Under the pieces are notes generated by a model. The model saw only the letters and a program-made list of their open reading frames with translations, did not search any database and was not told the DNA's origin. A stretch of 64,000 nt of DNA, taken from the NCBI RefSeq assembly GCF_009729555.1, contig NZ_WODC01000008.1, positions 62,001 to 126,000 on the forward strand, written 5' to 3'. Within the stretch, counting starts at the first letter, position 1. Each line of letters begins with the position of its first letter. Position numbers and translations under genes: made by a program. The DNA comes from Pseudodesulfovibrio alkaliphilus. Lineage in GTDB: Bacteria > Desulfobacterota > Desulfovibrionia > Desulfovibrionales > Desulfovibrionaceae. This document shows positions 18,353 to 27,612 of this stretch, in pieces.

Positions 18353-20485
18353 TCAAAGCATTTCAAGATAATCCCCAATGATGGTCTTGATGCCGAAACC
18401 GGGGAAGTTCACCTTGTATTTGTTGGGCTCTGGGCAGGCGATGATTTTCCCCCGGCCGAAAATCTTGTGGATGCAGAAGCCCAGTTTATCCGGTTTCGCC
18501 GGGGGGCTGGCGGCTGTGACAGCAGGCGGGGCGTCCTGCATTGTGGCCGCGCCAGGGGATGGCCGGGTGTTTGCCTGACGCCGAACCTCCAGTCCGCCGG
18601 AGTATGATTCCCTGATAGGAGTATAGACCGTATCGGGCAGCTCAAGGACAAAGGGGCTGGGCAAGGTCGGGTCGGAAAGTCCGCTTTGGCGGTTGTAGAC
18701 CGAGCCGGGAACGAAGAGCTTGAGGCAATGCTTGGCCCGGGTGCAGGCCACATACATCAGGCGGCGCTCCTCCTCCATATCCTCGGGTCGTTGCATGGCC
18801 CGCCGCGAGGGAAAGCGGTCTTCGACCAGGTCGATGAGGATGACCGCGCTCCATTCAAGGCCTTTGGCCGAGTGGACTGTGGACAGGACTACCGCGTCTT
18901 CCTTTCGTTTCTCCTCGTCCGGGTCGCCGTCGAGGCTTAGGTCGCCCAGCATCTGGTCCATGTCGACGTAATTGACCGCGATCTGGCCGAGCTGCTCCAG
19001 TCCGGCCTGGCGTTTGGGGTAGTCGTCCGGGTATTTGTCGATGAGGATGGGCTGGTAGAAGACCAGCAGCCGTTCCAGCACGGCCGACGGCCTGCCCCCC
19101 ATGGTGCGCAGCCCGTCGAGTTCATTCAGGATGTCCCTCAGGGATTCATGCTTTTTGGTGGCAGTGGCCAAGTATTTGGCGTCGTCGGTGTGCATGGCCT
19201 TGTAGATTTTGGCCACGGTCTTGGGGCCGACGCCCTTGACATGCTCCAGGGCCCGTTGCCAGGCCATGAGGTCGTGGGGATTGACCACCAGCCGCAGCAG
19301 GGCGAGTACGTCCTTGATGTGCGCCGCTTCGTGGAAGCGGATGCCCCCGAATTTCTGGTAATCAATGCCCACCCTGGTCAGGGCCACCTCAAGGGGAAAC
19401 GACTGGTAGCCTGCCCGGAAGAGAACGGCAACCTCGTGCAGCGGGTACTTCCTGCCCAGGTCGAGGATCTGGTCCACCACCAGCCGGGCCTGGGTCTGGT
19501 CGCTGATGGGGTGGATCAATTCGGGTAGGGTGTCGCCGGGCAGGTCCGAGTAGAGATGTTTGTCGAATTTGGTGGCAGCGCCGCGCAATATCTCGTTGGT
19601 CAGGTCGAGGATGGGCTGTTTCGAGCGATAGTTCTTTTCCAGACGGATGATCTTTGTGCCCTCGAAAATGTTTGGGAAATCAAGAATGTTCGCCACGTTG
19701 GCACCTCGGAAAGCGTAAATGGACTGGGCGTCGTCGCCCACGGCCATGACGTTGCCGCCCTCACCTGCCAGATGCTTGACGATACGCGCCTGGACCAGAT
19801 TGGTGTCCTGATACTCGTCCACCATGATGTAGCGGTAGCGGGTGCGCAATTGGTTGCGCAGGGGCTCGTTGCCCGCCAGGAGCGAGTCGAGCAGGAAGAG
19901 CAGGTCGTCGTAGTCCACCAGGGCGTGCTGGCGCTTGAAGGCGGCGTAGCCTTCGGCAATGGCGTTGAGATCATCAAGGTAGGGCGAGAGGTGGTATGCC
20001 TCGCGCTCCAGGACCGCCTCAATGGGAATCTCCTTGTTGCGCGATTTGGTGATCATGTCGAGCAGGGTGGCCTTCTTGGGGTAGGAGCGGTCGCCCTTGC
20101 CGAGTTTGAGCGTTTCCTTGACATCGCGGCACACGGCCTCGCAGTCGGAGCGGTCCATGAGGGTGAATCCGCCCGGAAACCCGATGTCCTGGGCGTTGCG
20201 GCGCAGGGTGGCGTAGGCAAAGGAGTGGAAGGTCCCGCCGCTGGTGGCGTTGAGGGAGTGGCCGAGGATGGTTCCGGCGCGGAGCAGCATCTCCTGGGCT
20301 GACTTGCGGGTGAAGGTGAGCAGCAGGATCTGGGCCGGGTCCACCCCCTGGCGCACCAGGTGGGCCAGACGGTAGACGATGGTTCTTGTCTTGCCCGAGC
20401 CCGCTCCGGCGATGACCAATACCGGGCCTTCGGTGGTCAGCACCGCCTCGCGCTGGGCGTCGTTGAGTTCGGTGTGCAGGTCCAT
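18353..20485 (-). CDS. UvrD/PcrA-type ATP-dependent DNA helicase
   Basis: SF1A 3'-5' helicase of 710 residues for repair and clearing of DNA. Motifs: Q motif LNDAQREAV, Walker A GAGSGKT (27-33), LLTFTRKSAQEM (Ia), VDEYQDTN (II), GDDAQSIYAFRGA (III), LEKNYRS (IV), LSTVHSAKGLEW (V) and MYVACTRAKHCLKLF (VI). The last 45 residues (KIFGRGKI and FPGFGIKTI) form the Tudor-like tail that in PcrA/UvrD contacts RNA polymerase. It starts directly after the stop of the phosphatase gene, in an operon otherwise rich in membrane genes. Confidence 0.93.
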   Translation of the reverse strand: MDLHTELNDAQREAVLTTEGPVLVIAGAGSGKTRTIVYRLAHLVRQGVDPAQILLLTFTRKSAQEMLLRAGTILGHSLNATSGGTFHSFAYATLRRNAQDIGFPGGFTLMDRSDCEAVCRDVKETLKLGKGDRSYPKKATLLDMITKSRNKEIPIEAVLEREAYHLSPYLDDLNAIAEGYAAFKRQHALVDYDDLLFLLDSLLAGNEPLRNQLRTRYRYIMVDEYQDTNLVQARIVKHLAGEGGNVMAVGDDAQSIYAFRGANVANILDFPNIFEGTKIIRLEKNYRSKQPILDLTNEILRGAATKFDKHLYSDLPGDTLPELIHPISDQTQARLVVDQILDLGRKYPLHEVAVLFRAGYQSFPLEVALTRVGIDYQKFGGIRFHEAAHIKDVLALLRLVVNPHDLMAWQRALEHVKGVGPKTVAKIYKAMHTDDAKYLATATKKHESLRDILNELDGLRTMGGRPSAVLERLLVFYQPILIDKYPDDYPKRQAGLEQLGQIAVNYVDMDQMLGDLSLDGDPDEEKRKEDAVVLSTVHSAKGLEWSAVILIDLVEDRFPSRRAMQRPEDMEEERRLMYVACTRAKHCLKLFVPGSVYNRQSGLSDPTLPSPFVLELPDTVYTPIRESYSGGLEVRRQANTRPSPGAATMQDAPPAVTAASPPAKPDKLGFCIHKIFGRGKIIACPEPNKYKVNFPGFGIKTIIGDYLEML

Positions 20486-21793
20486 TTACGCTTCCTGGGC
20501 CGATAGGTTGAAATGGTCGAGGATGGCCGCCCCTACATCGCGCATGCGTCCGGGCCGCAGGCCAGCCGTATCGGCAAAGATGGCCCCGTGGGCGGTGTGT
20601 GCCCCGGTGCGGCCATGGAGGCCGAAAATCTCCTCGCGATCGAACTTGGCCTTGAGGTCGAACCCCGGCCGTGCCAGGCAGACGAGGTCGGGCACTTGGG
20701 CGCACCGCGAGCCGGGATACAACTCGTCCGAGGTGTAGACATGCTCCATGACCGGCTCGCCGTCAAATGTCAGGCCGCGCAGTCCGTCGCGGATGGCAGC
20801 GGTCAGGGCGGGTTTTTCCGCCTCGTTGACGCTTCCCCGGGCATAGTCGCGAGTGTGAATGTATATGCGTCCCGGGTCCAGGGCAAAAGCCGCGCTCCGC
20901 TCGCCGATGACCCCGGCGTCCCACTCGCTCGACGGTGTTCCTTCTCCCACCAAAAATCCCTGCTGCTTGAGCCAGGTGTTGACGCAAACTTCAACCTGTA
21001 GCTGGGTGAAGCCGTGGTCGGCTACCACCATGAGCCGTTTGGGCTCGGGTAGGGAGTCGTAGCGGGCCAGGAAGCGGCTCAGGGCGTCGTCCCAGTGGGC
21101 CAGCAGACGCATGCAGTCCAGATGCAGCCGATGGCCCGGATCAAGCACCGCGTCCATAAGAAAGTGAAAGAGCCTGTCCGTTTCAGTGAAGACATGCACG
21201 AAAAGATCCCAGGCCAGATCGGGCCAGAGCATGTCCAGGGCGGTCAGGCGTGAGGCCAGGGTGGCTCGCAGTTCGGCCAGAAGATAGTCCGGGTCGCCCG
21301 CGCCCCGGCTTGTGTCCGCCTCAAGCCTGTAGTCCGCCTCGGCCAGTCTCGCGGCCAGGAAGGGCGGATGGGCGGCCCGATGCAGCTCGTGGGAGACGAA
21401 GCCCGTGATCATCATTCCGCGCAGGGGGCGGACAGGATAGGTACCCGGCAGGTTGATGACGCGGGAAACGAGCCCGGCCGCGCCCAACGTATCGAAGATG
21501 GTGGGACAGGCCACCTGCCCACTGTCGGCTATGGACAACTGATAGGTGTGCGGATTCAGGCGCGAGAAACCGAAGACGCCGTGTTTTTCCGGCCCCTTGG
21601 CGGTGAACAGCGAAGTCCAGTTGACCGGCGACAATTCGGGCAGCTCGGCCTGTATTGTGGTCGCGTTTTCGGTCAGTCGCCGGATGGCGGGCAGGGATGC
21701 GCCCAGTCGGCGGGCGAGGTCAAGGGGCAGACCATCCAGGCCGAGTACGACCAGCCGATGGCGGCGCGATGCTGACGAGAGGAGAATGCTCAC
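20486..21793 (-). CDS. Alkaline-phosphatase-superfamily phosphodiesterase / nucleotide pyrophosphatase
   Basis: 435 residues, predicted cytoplasmic (no signal peptide). VVLGLDGLPLDLARRL holds the first metal Asp, SPVNWTSLFTAKGPEKHGVFGF holds the Thr/Ser nucleophile, and later metal ligands lie in FTETDRLFHF, ADHGF and FGLHGRTGAHTAHG. This is the arrangement of type I phosphodiesterases and phosphoglycerate-mutase-like enzymes. It overlaps the DUF2156 gene by four bases, suggesting a shared pathway, perhaps modification of a lipid head group or a nucleotide; that is inference. Confidence 0.8.
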   Translation of the reverse strand: MSILLSSASRRHRLVVLGLDGLPLDLARRLGASLPAIRRLTENATTIQAELPELSPVNWTSLFTAKGPEKHGVFGFSRLNPHTYQLSIADSGQVACPTIFDTLGAAGLVSRVINLPGTYPVRPLRGMMITGFVSHELHRAAHPPFLAARLAEADYRLEADTSRGAGDPDYLLAELRATLASRLTALDMLWPDLAWDLFVHVFTETDRLFHFLMDAVLDPGHRLHLDCMRLLAHWDDALSRFLARYDSLPEPKRLMVVADHGFTQLQVEVCVNTWLKQQGFLVGEGTPSSEWDAGVIGERSAAFALDPGRIYIHTRDYARGSVNEAEKPALTAAIRDGLRGLTFDGEPVMEHVYTSDELYPGSRCAQVPDLVCLARPGFDLKAKFDREEIFGLHGRTGAHTAHGAIFADTAGLRPGRMRDVGAAILDHFNLSAQEA

Positions 21794-22680
21794 GACGCCC
21801 GGGTCAGTTCAGCCTCGTACTTCTTGAGGAAGAAGACGGGGTTGTAGGAGAGCTTGGCCTTGCGCAAGCCCTGGTCGCCCAGGTCCTGCTCCCGGTTGAC
21901 GTTGGTGTATTCGGCGCCGTCGTTCTCCAGGAACATTTGATTTATGGCCTGATACACGCCCTTGTAGCGGATGTCGCCCTTTTCGAAGTGGATGACGATG
22001 GAGTCCTCGCACAGAGGTTCGGCCACGGTATAGGCGATGACCTTGCCGTCCACGCGCAGGGTCGCGCCCATGAGGCCGGTGATCTGGTCGAAGTTGTGCA
22101 GCACGCGGGTGATGGCGCGGTTTTCCGCCTTGAGCGCCTCGGAGGGGTTGTTTTCCTCGTACCACTTGTACCATTCGTCCTGCATTTCGAGAACTTCTTC
22201 CACGCACTCGGGGCCCATGGACTCGTAGCGGAAGTCATACCCTTTGATGAACTGGTTGAGCAGGTTCTTTTTCTTGTGGAATTTCTTGCCCGTGAGGCTG
22301 ATCAGCTCTTCCACCGAGTAGATGTAGTCCCAGTGGTCCCGGCTCTCGGTGATGGTGATGTCGTCGCCGTAGGCGGCTTTCCAGAGGGCTGCCAGCTCCT
22401 CGGGAACACGGGTGAAGCGGGCGCTTTCGCGCATGGCGCGGCAGGTGGCCCAGTCGTATTTTTCCCACGGGCCGACAGGAGCCCAGTGGATCACCTCGGG
22501 CTTGGTCTGGCGGACGAAGCACATGTCCTTGTGAAAGGCCCACTCCAGTCCGTAATGCTCGCTCCAGCCGAAGATGTTGGCAAAGGAGAAGTCGCTGGTC
22601 AGTAATTGCGGACAGCCGGTCAGGGCTGCATGGTATTCCTTTTGTCTGTCGAGGGACACAGGGGCGAAATCGAGGGTCAT
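21790..22680 (-). CDS. DUF2156 (phosphatidylglycerol lysyltransferase C-domain-like) protein
   Basis: 296 residues with the double-GNAT fold used by aminoacyl-lipid synthases: LTSDFSFANIFGWSEHYG at the N-terminus, SLTGKKFHKKKNLLNQFIKG (the RK-rich acceptor region) in the middle, and YTNVNREQDLGDQGLRKAKLSYNP at the C-terminus. It is the soluble catalytic half only; no MprF flippase segment is fused. The ATG at 22680 overlaps the MATE stop by four bases, and its own stop overlaps the phosphatase start by four. The acceptor (lipid or peptide) is unknown. Confidence 0.82.
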   Translation of the reverse strand: MTLDFAPVSLDRQKEYHAALTGCPQLLTSDFSFANIFGWSEHYGLEWAFHKDMCFVRQTKPEVIHWAPVGPWEKYDWATCRAMRESARFTRVPEELAALWKAAYGDDITITESRDHWDYIYSVEELISLTGKKFHKKKNLLNQFIKGYDFRYESMGPECVEEVLEMQDEWYKWYEENNPSEALKAENRAITRVLHNFDQITGLMGATLRVDGKVIAYTVAEPLCEDSIVIHFEKGDIRYKGVYQAINQMFLENDGAEYTNVNREQDLGDQGLRKAKLSYNPVFFLKKYEAELTRAS

Positions 22681-24080
22681 GCAATGTCCTTGAAGGCAGC
22701 GTTGGAGCCGTTGCGCATCTTGACCATGGAGAAACGCTGCCAGTTTTTGAAGGTGAAGAAATAGAGCAGGATCAGGGCCTGGACGGCCTGGGAACAGAAC
22801 ATGGCGATCCAGATGCCTTCGGCGCTGTCCAAGGCATGGTGGCCGAGCCACCAGGCCAGGGGCAGACGCAGCAACCAGATGGAGCTGCCCAGGATCAGCA
22901 TGTTGTATAGGGTCGCCCCTGCGCCGTTGAAGGCTCCGGCCAGGATCAGGGTGGTCAGGGTGAAGGGAACGGCAAGCACGTTCCATTTCAGGTAGCTGAC
23001 GGCCTCGGCGGCCACGGCAGCGTCCCGGGTGAGCAGGGCGACCCAGGGGGTGACGAATTGCCAGATGACTATGGTGAACAGACAGATGGAGACCATGCCC
23101 AGTCCCAGGATGCGAAAGCCCACCCGTTTTGCTTCCGCGGGCTGGCGTGCGCCCAGTGCGTTGCCAACCAGTATTCCTGCGGTCATGTTAAAGGCCATGG
23201 CAGGCAGGAACAGCAATGCCTCGATGCGCAGGCCGATGGCCATGCCCGCCAGGGCGTTGACCGCGTCGCGGGGCAGGCTCCCGGTGATGGTGTAGAGGAC
23301 CAGATAACCGGAATGCCAGATGATCTGCATCAGCCCGGACGGCCAAGCTACTTTGAGGAGATAGGGCATGGCGCGTTTGGCCCAGCGCATGGGGGCGAAG
23401 CTTGACGGTTTAAGTAAGCCCTTGCGCCACAGCGCGACGATATTGAGCGCCGCGCCCGCGGCAACCGAAGCGAATGTGGCCCAGGCCAATCCCTTGAAGC
23501 CGAGGTTGGGCATGCCCCACCAGCCGAGGCCCAGACCGATGTCGAGCACCGTGTTGGTGGCCGTGACCAGGATCATGCAATAGAGGGGGTACATGACTTC
23601 TTGCCGTGCCCGGAAGATGGCATTGGTAATGATGAGCAGATAGTAGGGGGGCAGCACAAGGAGATACACTTCAAGGAAGTATTCGGTGATGGGCCGCAAG
23701 TCGTCGGGCACCTGGAGCGCGGTGACAAGCCAGCCTTTCATGGGCAGGACAACAGCCAGGAACAGGCCGCCGATCAGGACAGCGAGAATGAGGCACAGCC
23801 CGATGTAGCGCTGCACCCGTCTGTGGAGGCCGGCGCCCATGGATTGGCTGATGGCCGCCACTGCGCCGTTGGCCACGGCCTGAGCCAAGACCAGCAGGAA
23901 GAAAAGGGACTGGGTGATGATGCCAAGGGAAGCCTGGACTTCGCGGTTGATGTGCCCTGCCACCCATACATCGGTCAACCCGATGAGAAAATGGAAAAAC
24001 ATCATCAGCAGCTGAGGCCAGGCCAGATGCCAGATGGTGCGGTATGATGTTTTATTGATCGCGTCGGGGGTGTCGGGCAT
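22677..24080 (-). CDS. MATE family efflux transporter
   Basis: 467-residue membrane protein with about twelve hydrophobic segments, of the multidrug and toxin extrusion family (NorM/DinF-like), which couples export to a Na or H gradient. Seen: LAWPQLLMMFFHFLIGLTDVWVAG in helix 1, SQSMGAGLHRRVQRYIG, and in the second half NMTAGILVGNALGARQPAEAKR, the classic VGQ/GA-type repeat. ATG 24080 after AAAGG is chosen over a longer frame. First gene of the operon; its tight coupling to DUF2156 suggests the exporter may act on a modified product. Confidence 0.9.
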   Translation of the reverse strand: MPDTPDAINKTSYRTIWHLAWPQLLMMFFHFLIGLTDVWVAGHINREVQASLGIITQSLFFLLVLAQAVANGAVAAISQSMGAGLHRRVQRYIGLCLILAVLIGGLFLAVVLPMKGWLVTALQVPDDLRPITEYFLEVYLLVLPPYYLLIITNAIFRARQEVMYPLYCMILVTATNTVLDIGLGLGWWGMPNLGFKGLAWATFASVAAGAALNIVALWRKGLLKPSSFAPMRWAKRAMPYLLKVAWPSGLMQIIWHSGYLVLYTITGSLPRDAVNALAGMAIGLRIEALLFLPAMAFNMTAGILVGNALGARQPAEAKRVGFRILGLGMVSICLFTIVIWQFVTPWVALLTRDAAVAAEAVSYLKWNVLAVPFTLTTLILAGAFNGAGATLYNMLILGSSIWLLRLPLAWWLGHHALDSAEGIWIAMFCSQAVQALILLYFFTFKNWQRFSMVKMRNGSNAAFKDIA

Positions 24081-24128
24081 CAGTGGTCGCCTTTGAGGAA
24101 TGTGCCGCAAGCGGTTCGGTATCGGTGA

Positions 24129-24156
24129 ATTATAAGGCCGTATCCCGGGTTGCCAA
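24129..24156 (-). promoter_or_regulatory. Sigma-70 type promoter of the MATE-to-hydrolase operon
   Basis: On the minus strand TTGGCA (24156-24151), 16 bases, then a perfect TATAAT (24134-24129). The leader to the ATG at 24080 would be about 42 bases. The remaining gap to cbiO (24157-24311) shows nothing further. Confidence 0.68.
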
Positions 24157-24311
24157 GATCCAGGCGGCGCTTTTCCGGGAAAGTTGTCATTCGGTCCCGG
24201 GCGCGTCGGGTGGAGGGGGGCAAGTTTGCGCAAATGCGGCCCTGCGGTCAAGTCGCAAGACGAAGCCGGGTCGGGGTGGCTTGGCCCTGAGCGGCGCGAT
24301 TCGGGGATGGC

Positions 24312-25028
24312 TCAATGCTGGTGCGGGATGTCGCCCTCTTCGTGGACATGGACATGAGCGTGCGGGGTGAGGCGGCCGGGTACGATGCGGCCGCCGCGCA
24401 GGGCTATGAGCGTGTCCGTGGTGGCGGCCAGGAAGTCGGGTTCGTGGGAGACCACGAGGCGGGCCATGGGCAGTCCGGTCAGGATGGACACCAGCCGTTC
24501 CCTGGACTCGGGAGAAAGGCCGGTGGTGGGCTCGTCGAGCACCAGCACTTCCGGCTGCATGGACAGAATGGTGGCCAGGGCCACAAGCTTCTTTTCACCG
24601 CCCGAGAGCCGATAGGGCACATGGTGCTCAAAGCCTGCGAGTCCTACGGTGGCCAGGGCTTCGGTGGCCCGCTGTCTGGCCTTGTCCCGTGACAGCCCCT
24701 GGTTGAGCGGGCCAAAGGCCACATCGTCGAGCACGGTAGGGCAAAACAGCTGGTCGTCGGCGTTCTGAAACAGGAATCCGATGCGAAGTCTGCTCTCGTC
24801 AAAGGCCCGGCCGTTGACCATGGTTTCGCCGAAAAGGCGCACATGGCCCCGCTGCGGCGCGAGCAGACCCATAAGAATGTGGAGCATGGTGGTCTTGCCT
24901 GCGCCATTGGGACCGAACAGGCCGACCTTTTCCCTCTCGTTGAGACGGAAATTCAACCCGGACAGGCAGATGTCGCGGTCGGGAAAGGCGAATTCGATGT
25001 CCGTGAGTTCAATGACGGCGCGAGTCAT
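24312..25028 (-). CDS. cbiO: Energy-coupling-factor transporter ATPase (cobalt/nickel type), His-rich tail
   Basis: 238-residue ABC ATPase that powers ECF import of cobalt or nickel with CbiQ. Walker A GPNGAGKTT, Q-loop FLFQNADDQLF, signature LSGGEKKLV, Walker B VLVLDEPTTGL. The protein ends with a histidine-rich tail, HAHVHVHEEGDIPHQH, seven His in the last 16 residues, which could bind the metal. Overlaps cbiQ by four bases. No substrate-binding cbiM is adjacent, so the metal identity rests on family and tail. Confidence 0.9.
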   Translation of the reverse strand: MTRAVIELTDIEFAFPDRDICLSGLNFRLNEREKVGLFGPNGAGKTTMLHILMGLLAPQRGHVRLFGETMVNGRAFDESRLRIGFLFQNADDQLFCPTVLDDVAFGPLNQGLSRDKARQRATEALATVGLAGFEHHVPYRLSGGEKKLVALATILSMQPEVLVLDEPTTGLSPESRERLVSILTGLPMARLVVSHEPDFLAATTDTLIALRGGRIVPGRLTPHAHVHVHEEGDIPHQH

Positions 25029-25807
25029 GCAAGCCCCCTGCGGCTGATCTCAAGCCAGATGAAGGTTGCGGCCATGACGGCACAGCCGACCAAGAGCATC
25101 ATGTCGCGCCGCGATACCGCGAAGCGGGCCAGGGAGTGGAAGCGGCCCCGGAAGCCCCGGCAGCGCATGGCGTTGTGGACGCGTTCGGCCCGATCCCAGC
25201 TTCTGACCAGAAGCATGCCCAGCATCCAGGCCATGGAGCGGTAGGTGTGGCTGTTGGTGCCGGGCGTGAAGCCCCGCACGGCCATGGCACGACGCATAGT
25301 GTGGTATTCCTGATGGATAACGAAGAGGTAGCGGTAGGTGAAGAGGAGAATGTGGCAGAGTTTTTCCGGCATCTTGAGCCGCTGCATGGCCGGACCGAGC
25401 TCCTGCATGGGAATGGTGCCCATAAGCGCGAGCAGAGTCAGGACGATGGCGTTGGACTTGATCGTGATCAGCAAGGCGAGATCCACGCCCTCGCGGCTTG
25501 CCCCCAGCGGGCCGAGGCGCAGGAGCGCCGCATCCAGAGGGCCCGTAGGGACGGAAAAAGGCAGAAATATCCAGAGAAAGACGATGAACACGTTGACCAC
25601 GGCCAGACGCCGGATCACGGCCAGCGGCCTCAGCCCGGCCAGGAGAGTCAGCCCGGCCCCGGCTGCCAGGGCGAGCAGGGCCGGCGGCAGCCAGTGGACC
25701 AGAGCTGTGGTGACAGTGAGCAGCACGGCGCAGCAGAGCCGCACCCGGGGGTCCGTGGTGTGGATGATGGAGTCGCCAAGGGCCAGGGTCTGGTCGATTG
25801 CCGCCAC
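25025..25807 (-). CDS. cbiQ: Energy-coupling-factor transporter transmembrane subunit
   Basis: 260-residue membrane scaffold of an ECF transporter. Hydrophobic helices in the first 110 residues are followed by the two coupling helices with Ala-Arg-Gly motifs, seen as AMAVRGF and AMRCRGF, which dock to the ATPase. Start GTG 25807 after GGAG. A perfect CTTCCGG/CCGGAAG hairpin (25822-25838) lies just upstream. The usual cbiM/cbiN genes are absent from the window. Confidence 0.9.
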   Translation of the reverse strand: MAAIDQTLALGDSIIHTTDPRVRLCCAVLLTVTTALVHWLPPALLALAAGAGLTLLAGLRPLAVIRRLAVVNVFIVFLWIFLPFSVPTGPLDAALLRLGPLGASREGVDLALLITIKSNAIVLTLLALMGTIPMQELGPAMQRLKMPEKLCHILLFTYRYLFVIHQEYHTMRRAMAVRGFTPGTNSHTYRSMAWMLGMLLVRSWDRAERVHNAMRCRGFRGRFHSLARFAVSRRDMMLLVGCAVMAATFIWLEISRRGLA

Positions 25808-25932
25808 ATCTGCTCCGGTGTCTTCCGGTGGCCGGAAGGGTTGTCGTCAGCACACTCTGGCGTAGTACAAAGACACCTGCCGCGCAACCATGGGATGATT
25901 GCGGTTCGCTTGCTTCATGTGCCGTTGGTCAA

Positions 25933-26496
25933 TCATTCGGGCGCAAGCCCCACTTGGGGCGCGATGTCGGCAACGGCGTCGATAGCTACCTGGAGGAACT
26001 CGCCAAGCTCAAGGCCGATGCGTTCACATTCGCGGATGCAGTCTCGGTTGACACTGGCAGCGAACGCTTTGTCCTTCATTTTCTTTTTCAGGCTCTTTGG
26101 CTGCATGCCGTCAATGCGGGTGGGGCGGACCAGTGCGCCCGCGTGGACCATGCCGGTGACGGTCTCGCCGCAGCGCAGGGCATGGTCGAACTCGGTTTGC
26201 GGCCCCTCGGACCCGTTCATTTCCGAGGCGTGGCGCCTGATGGCGTCCAGGGCCTCCTGCGGCAGCTTGTCGGCCAGCATGTCCACGGAGTCAAGGCCGT
26301 GGCGGGCGTGATTGTCGCGGGTGGCGGCGTAGTCCAGGTCGTGGAGCAGGCCGGTCAGGCCCCATAGTTCCTCGTCGCGCCCGAGCCGACGGGCCAGACC
26401 GCGCATGACCGCCTCGGATTCCAGGGCGTGGTGGATCAGATTGGTTTCGTCGTTGTGTCTCATGAGCAGGGTCAGGGCCTCGTTGCGACTGATCAT
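25933..26496 (-). CDS. HD-domain phosphohydrolase
   Basis: 187 residues with the metal-binding HD pattern: HH at 22-23 (NLIHHALESEAV), HD in GLLHDLDYAATRD, H in NHARHGLDS, and further residues in RRHASEMNG. Such small HDIG-type proteins hydrolyse phosphomonoesters or nucleotides; the substrate is unknown. Own AT-rich upstream region with overlapping palindromes. Followed after 125 bases by cbiQO. Confidence 0.82.
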   Translation of the reverse strand: MISRNEALTLLMRHNDETNLIHHALESEAVMRGLARRLGRDEELWGLTGLLHDLDYAATRDNHARHGLDSVDMLADKLPQEALDAIRRHASEMNGSEGPQTEFDHALRCGETVTGMVHAGALVRPTRIDGMQPKSLKKKMKDKAFAASVNRDCIRECERIGLELGEFLQVAIDAVADIAPQVGLAPE

Positions 26497-26514
26497 GGCA
26501 GGCTCCGCGGGATA

Positions 26515-26537
26515 TTAAAGTTAAACTTTAAGTTTAA
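26515..26537 (-). promoter_or_regulatory. Overlapping AT-rich palindromes upstream of the HD gene
   Basis: TTAAAGT-TAA-ACTTTAA (26515-26531) and TTAAACTT-T-AAGTTTAA (26521-26537) are both perfect inverted repeats and share eleven bases. They sit about 20-40 bases before the HD gene start, in the only strongly AT-rich stretch nearby, where a promoter is expected. A two-state operator is possible; no known regulator motif is recognised. Confidence 0.45.
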
Positions 26538-26646
26538 GAAAATAAGCATTGATTCAAGGCTATTAAAGATGTCGTAAAGTAAAGTATGCGTCTGGTTGCT
26601 TGGAGTCCAGGCACAGTTGCCGACTCTTTTGTGCATGACAGAAAGA

Positions 26647-27600
26647 TCAATGCAGCCAGCAGGCCACCTGGATGCCGGGCGCCACTTCCCGGAGTTCGGG
26701 TCGTTGTGCCGGGCAACGATCAAACGCCTTGGGACAGCGGGGGTGGAAGGGGCAGCCCGAGGGCGGGTTCATGGGGCTTGGGAGTTCTCCTTGCAGGGGA
26801 ATGCGCTTGGTTTGTTGCGCGGGATCGGGTGTGAGCACGGATGAAAGCAGGGCTTCGGTATAGGGGTGCCTGGGGGCGGCGAATATTTCCGCGCCCGGAG
26901 CGATTTCCATGATCCGGCCCAGGTACATGACGGCCACCCGATCTGCGATGTGGCTGACCACGGACAGGTCGTGTGAGATGAAAACATAGGTCAGGCCCAG
27001 TCGACCCTGCAGAGCCCTGAGCAGCCGCAGGATCTGAGCCTGGACCGAGACATCCAGTGCCGAGACCGGCTCGTCGCAGACGATCAGGTCCGGGTCCAGG
27101 GCCAGGGTGCGGGCCACGGCCACGCGCTGGCGTTGGCCGCCGGAGAACTCATGGGGATAGCGCGTGGCGTGCTCGGGACGCAGGCCAACGAGGCCGAGCA
27201 GCTCATCCACCCGGGCTCGACGTTCGGCCCGGGTGCCGATGGCGTGGATGTCCAGCCCTTCGCGGATGATGGAGCCGATCTTTTGGCGCGGATTAAGCGA
27301 CGAGTAGGGGTCCTGGAAGATCATTTGCATCTTGCGGCGCAGCGCCTTTTCGGGCCAGTCGGCCATGTCGCGGCCCTGAAATACGATGTTGCCGGAACTG
27401 ATGGCCTCAAGGCCCATGATGCACCGGGCCAGAGTGGATTTGCCGCAGCCCGACTCTCCCACCAGACCGAGGGTCTCGCCCTGGCTGACGGTCAGGCTGA
27501 CGCCGTCCACGGCCCGGACGGCGTCGATCTTGAGGCCCAGCAGGCCGCTGGTGACTCTGTAGTGCTTGCCCACGTCGATGAGTTGGAGAAAGGCGGAAAT
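26647..27600 (-). CDS. Oligopeptide/dipeptide ABC transporter ATPase (OppF/DppF), apparent ATT start
   Basis: Cytoplasmic ATPase of a peptide importer. Walker [11 protein letters not shown]-loop [14 protein letters not shown], signature [13 protein letters not shown], Walker [17 protein letters not shown], and the C-terminal oligo_HPY Fe-S/zinc-like region ([21 protein letters not shown]). The first standard start, GTG 27573, would delete the initial strand [14 protein letters not shown] 27600 lies eight bases after a perfect AGGAGG (27614-27609) and gives [14 protein letters not shown], exactly the family N-terminus. In frame with oppD, separated by one TAG. 317 residues from ATT. Confidence 0.9.
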   Translation of the reverse strand: MSAFLQLIDVGKHYRVTSGLLGLKIDAVRAVDGVSLTVSQGETLGLVGESGCGKSTLARCIMGLEAISSGNIVFQGRDMADWPEKALRRKMQMIFQDPYSSLNPRQKIGSIIREGLDIHAIGTRAERRARVDELLGLVGLRPEHATRYPHEFSGGQRQRVAVARTLALDPDLIVCDEPVSALDVSVQAQILRLLRALQGRLGLTYVFISHDLSVVSHIADRVAVMYLGRIMEIAPGAEIFAAPRHPYTEALLSSVLTPDPAQQTKRIPLQGELPSPMNPPSGCPFHPRCPKAFDRCPAQRPELREVAPGIQVACWLH

Positions 27601-27612
27601 GGCGGAAACCTC

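Noticed and set aside
25808-25932. Cobalamin or nickel riboswitch before cbiQ
   Set aside because: No B12 box or other conserved cobalamin-riboswitch segments are seen on the minus strand; only a small hairpin is present.
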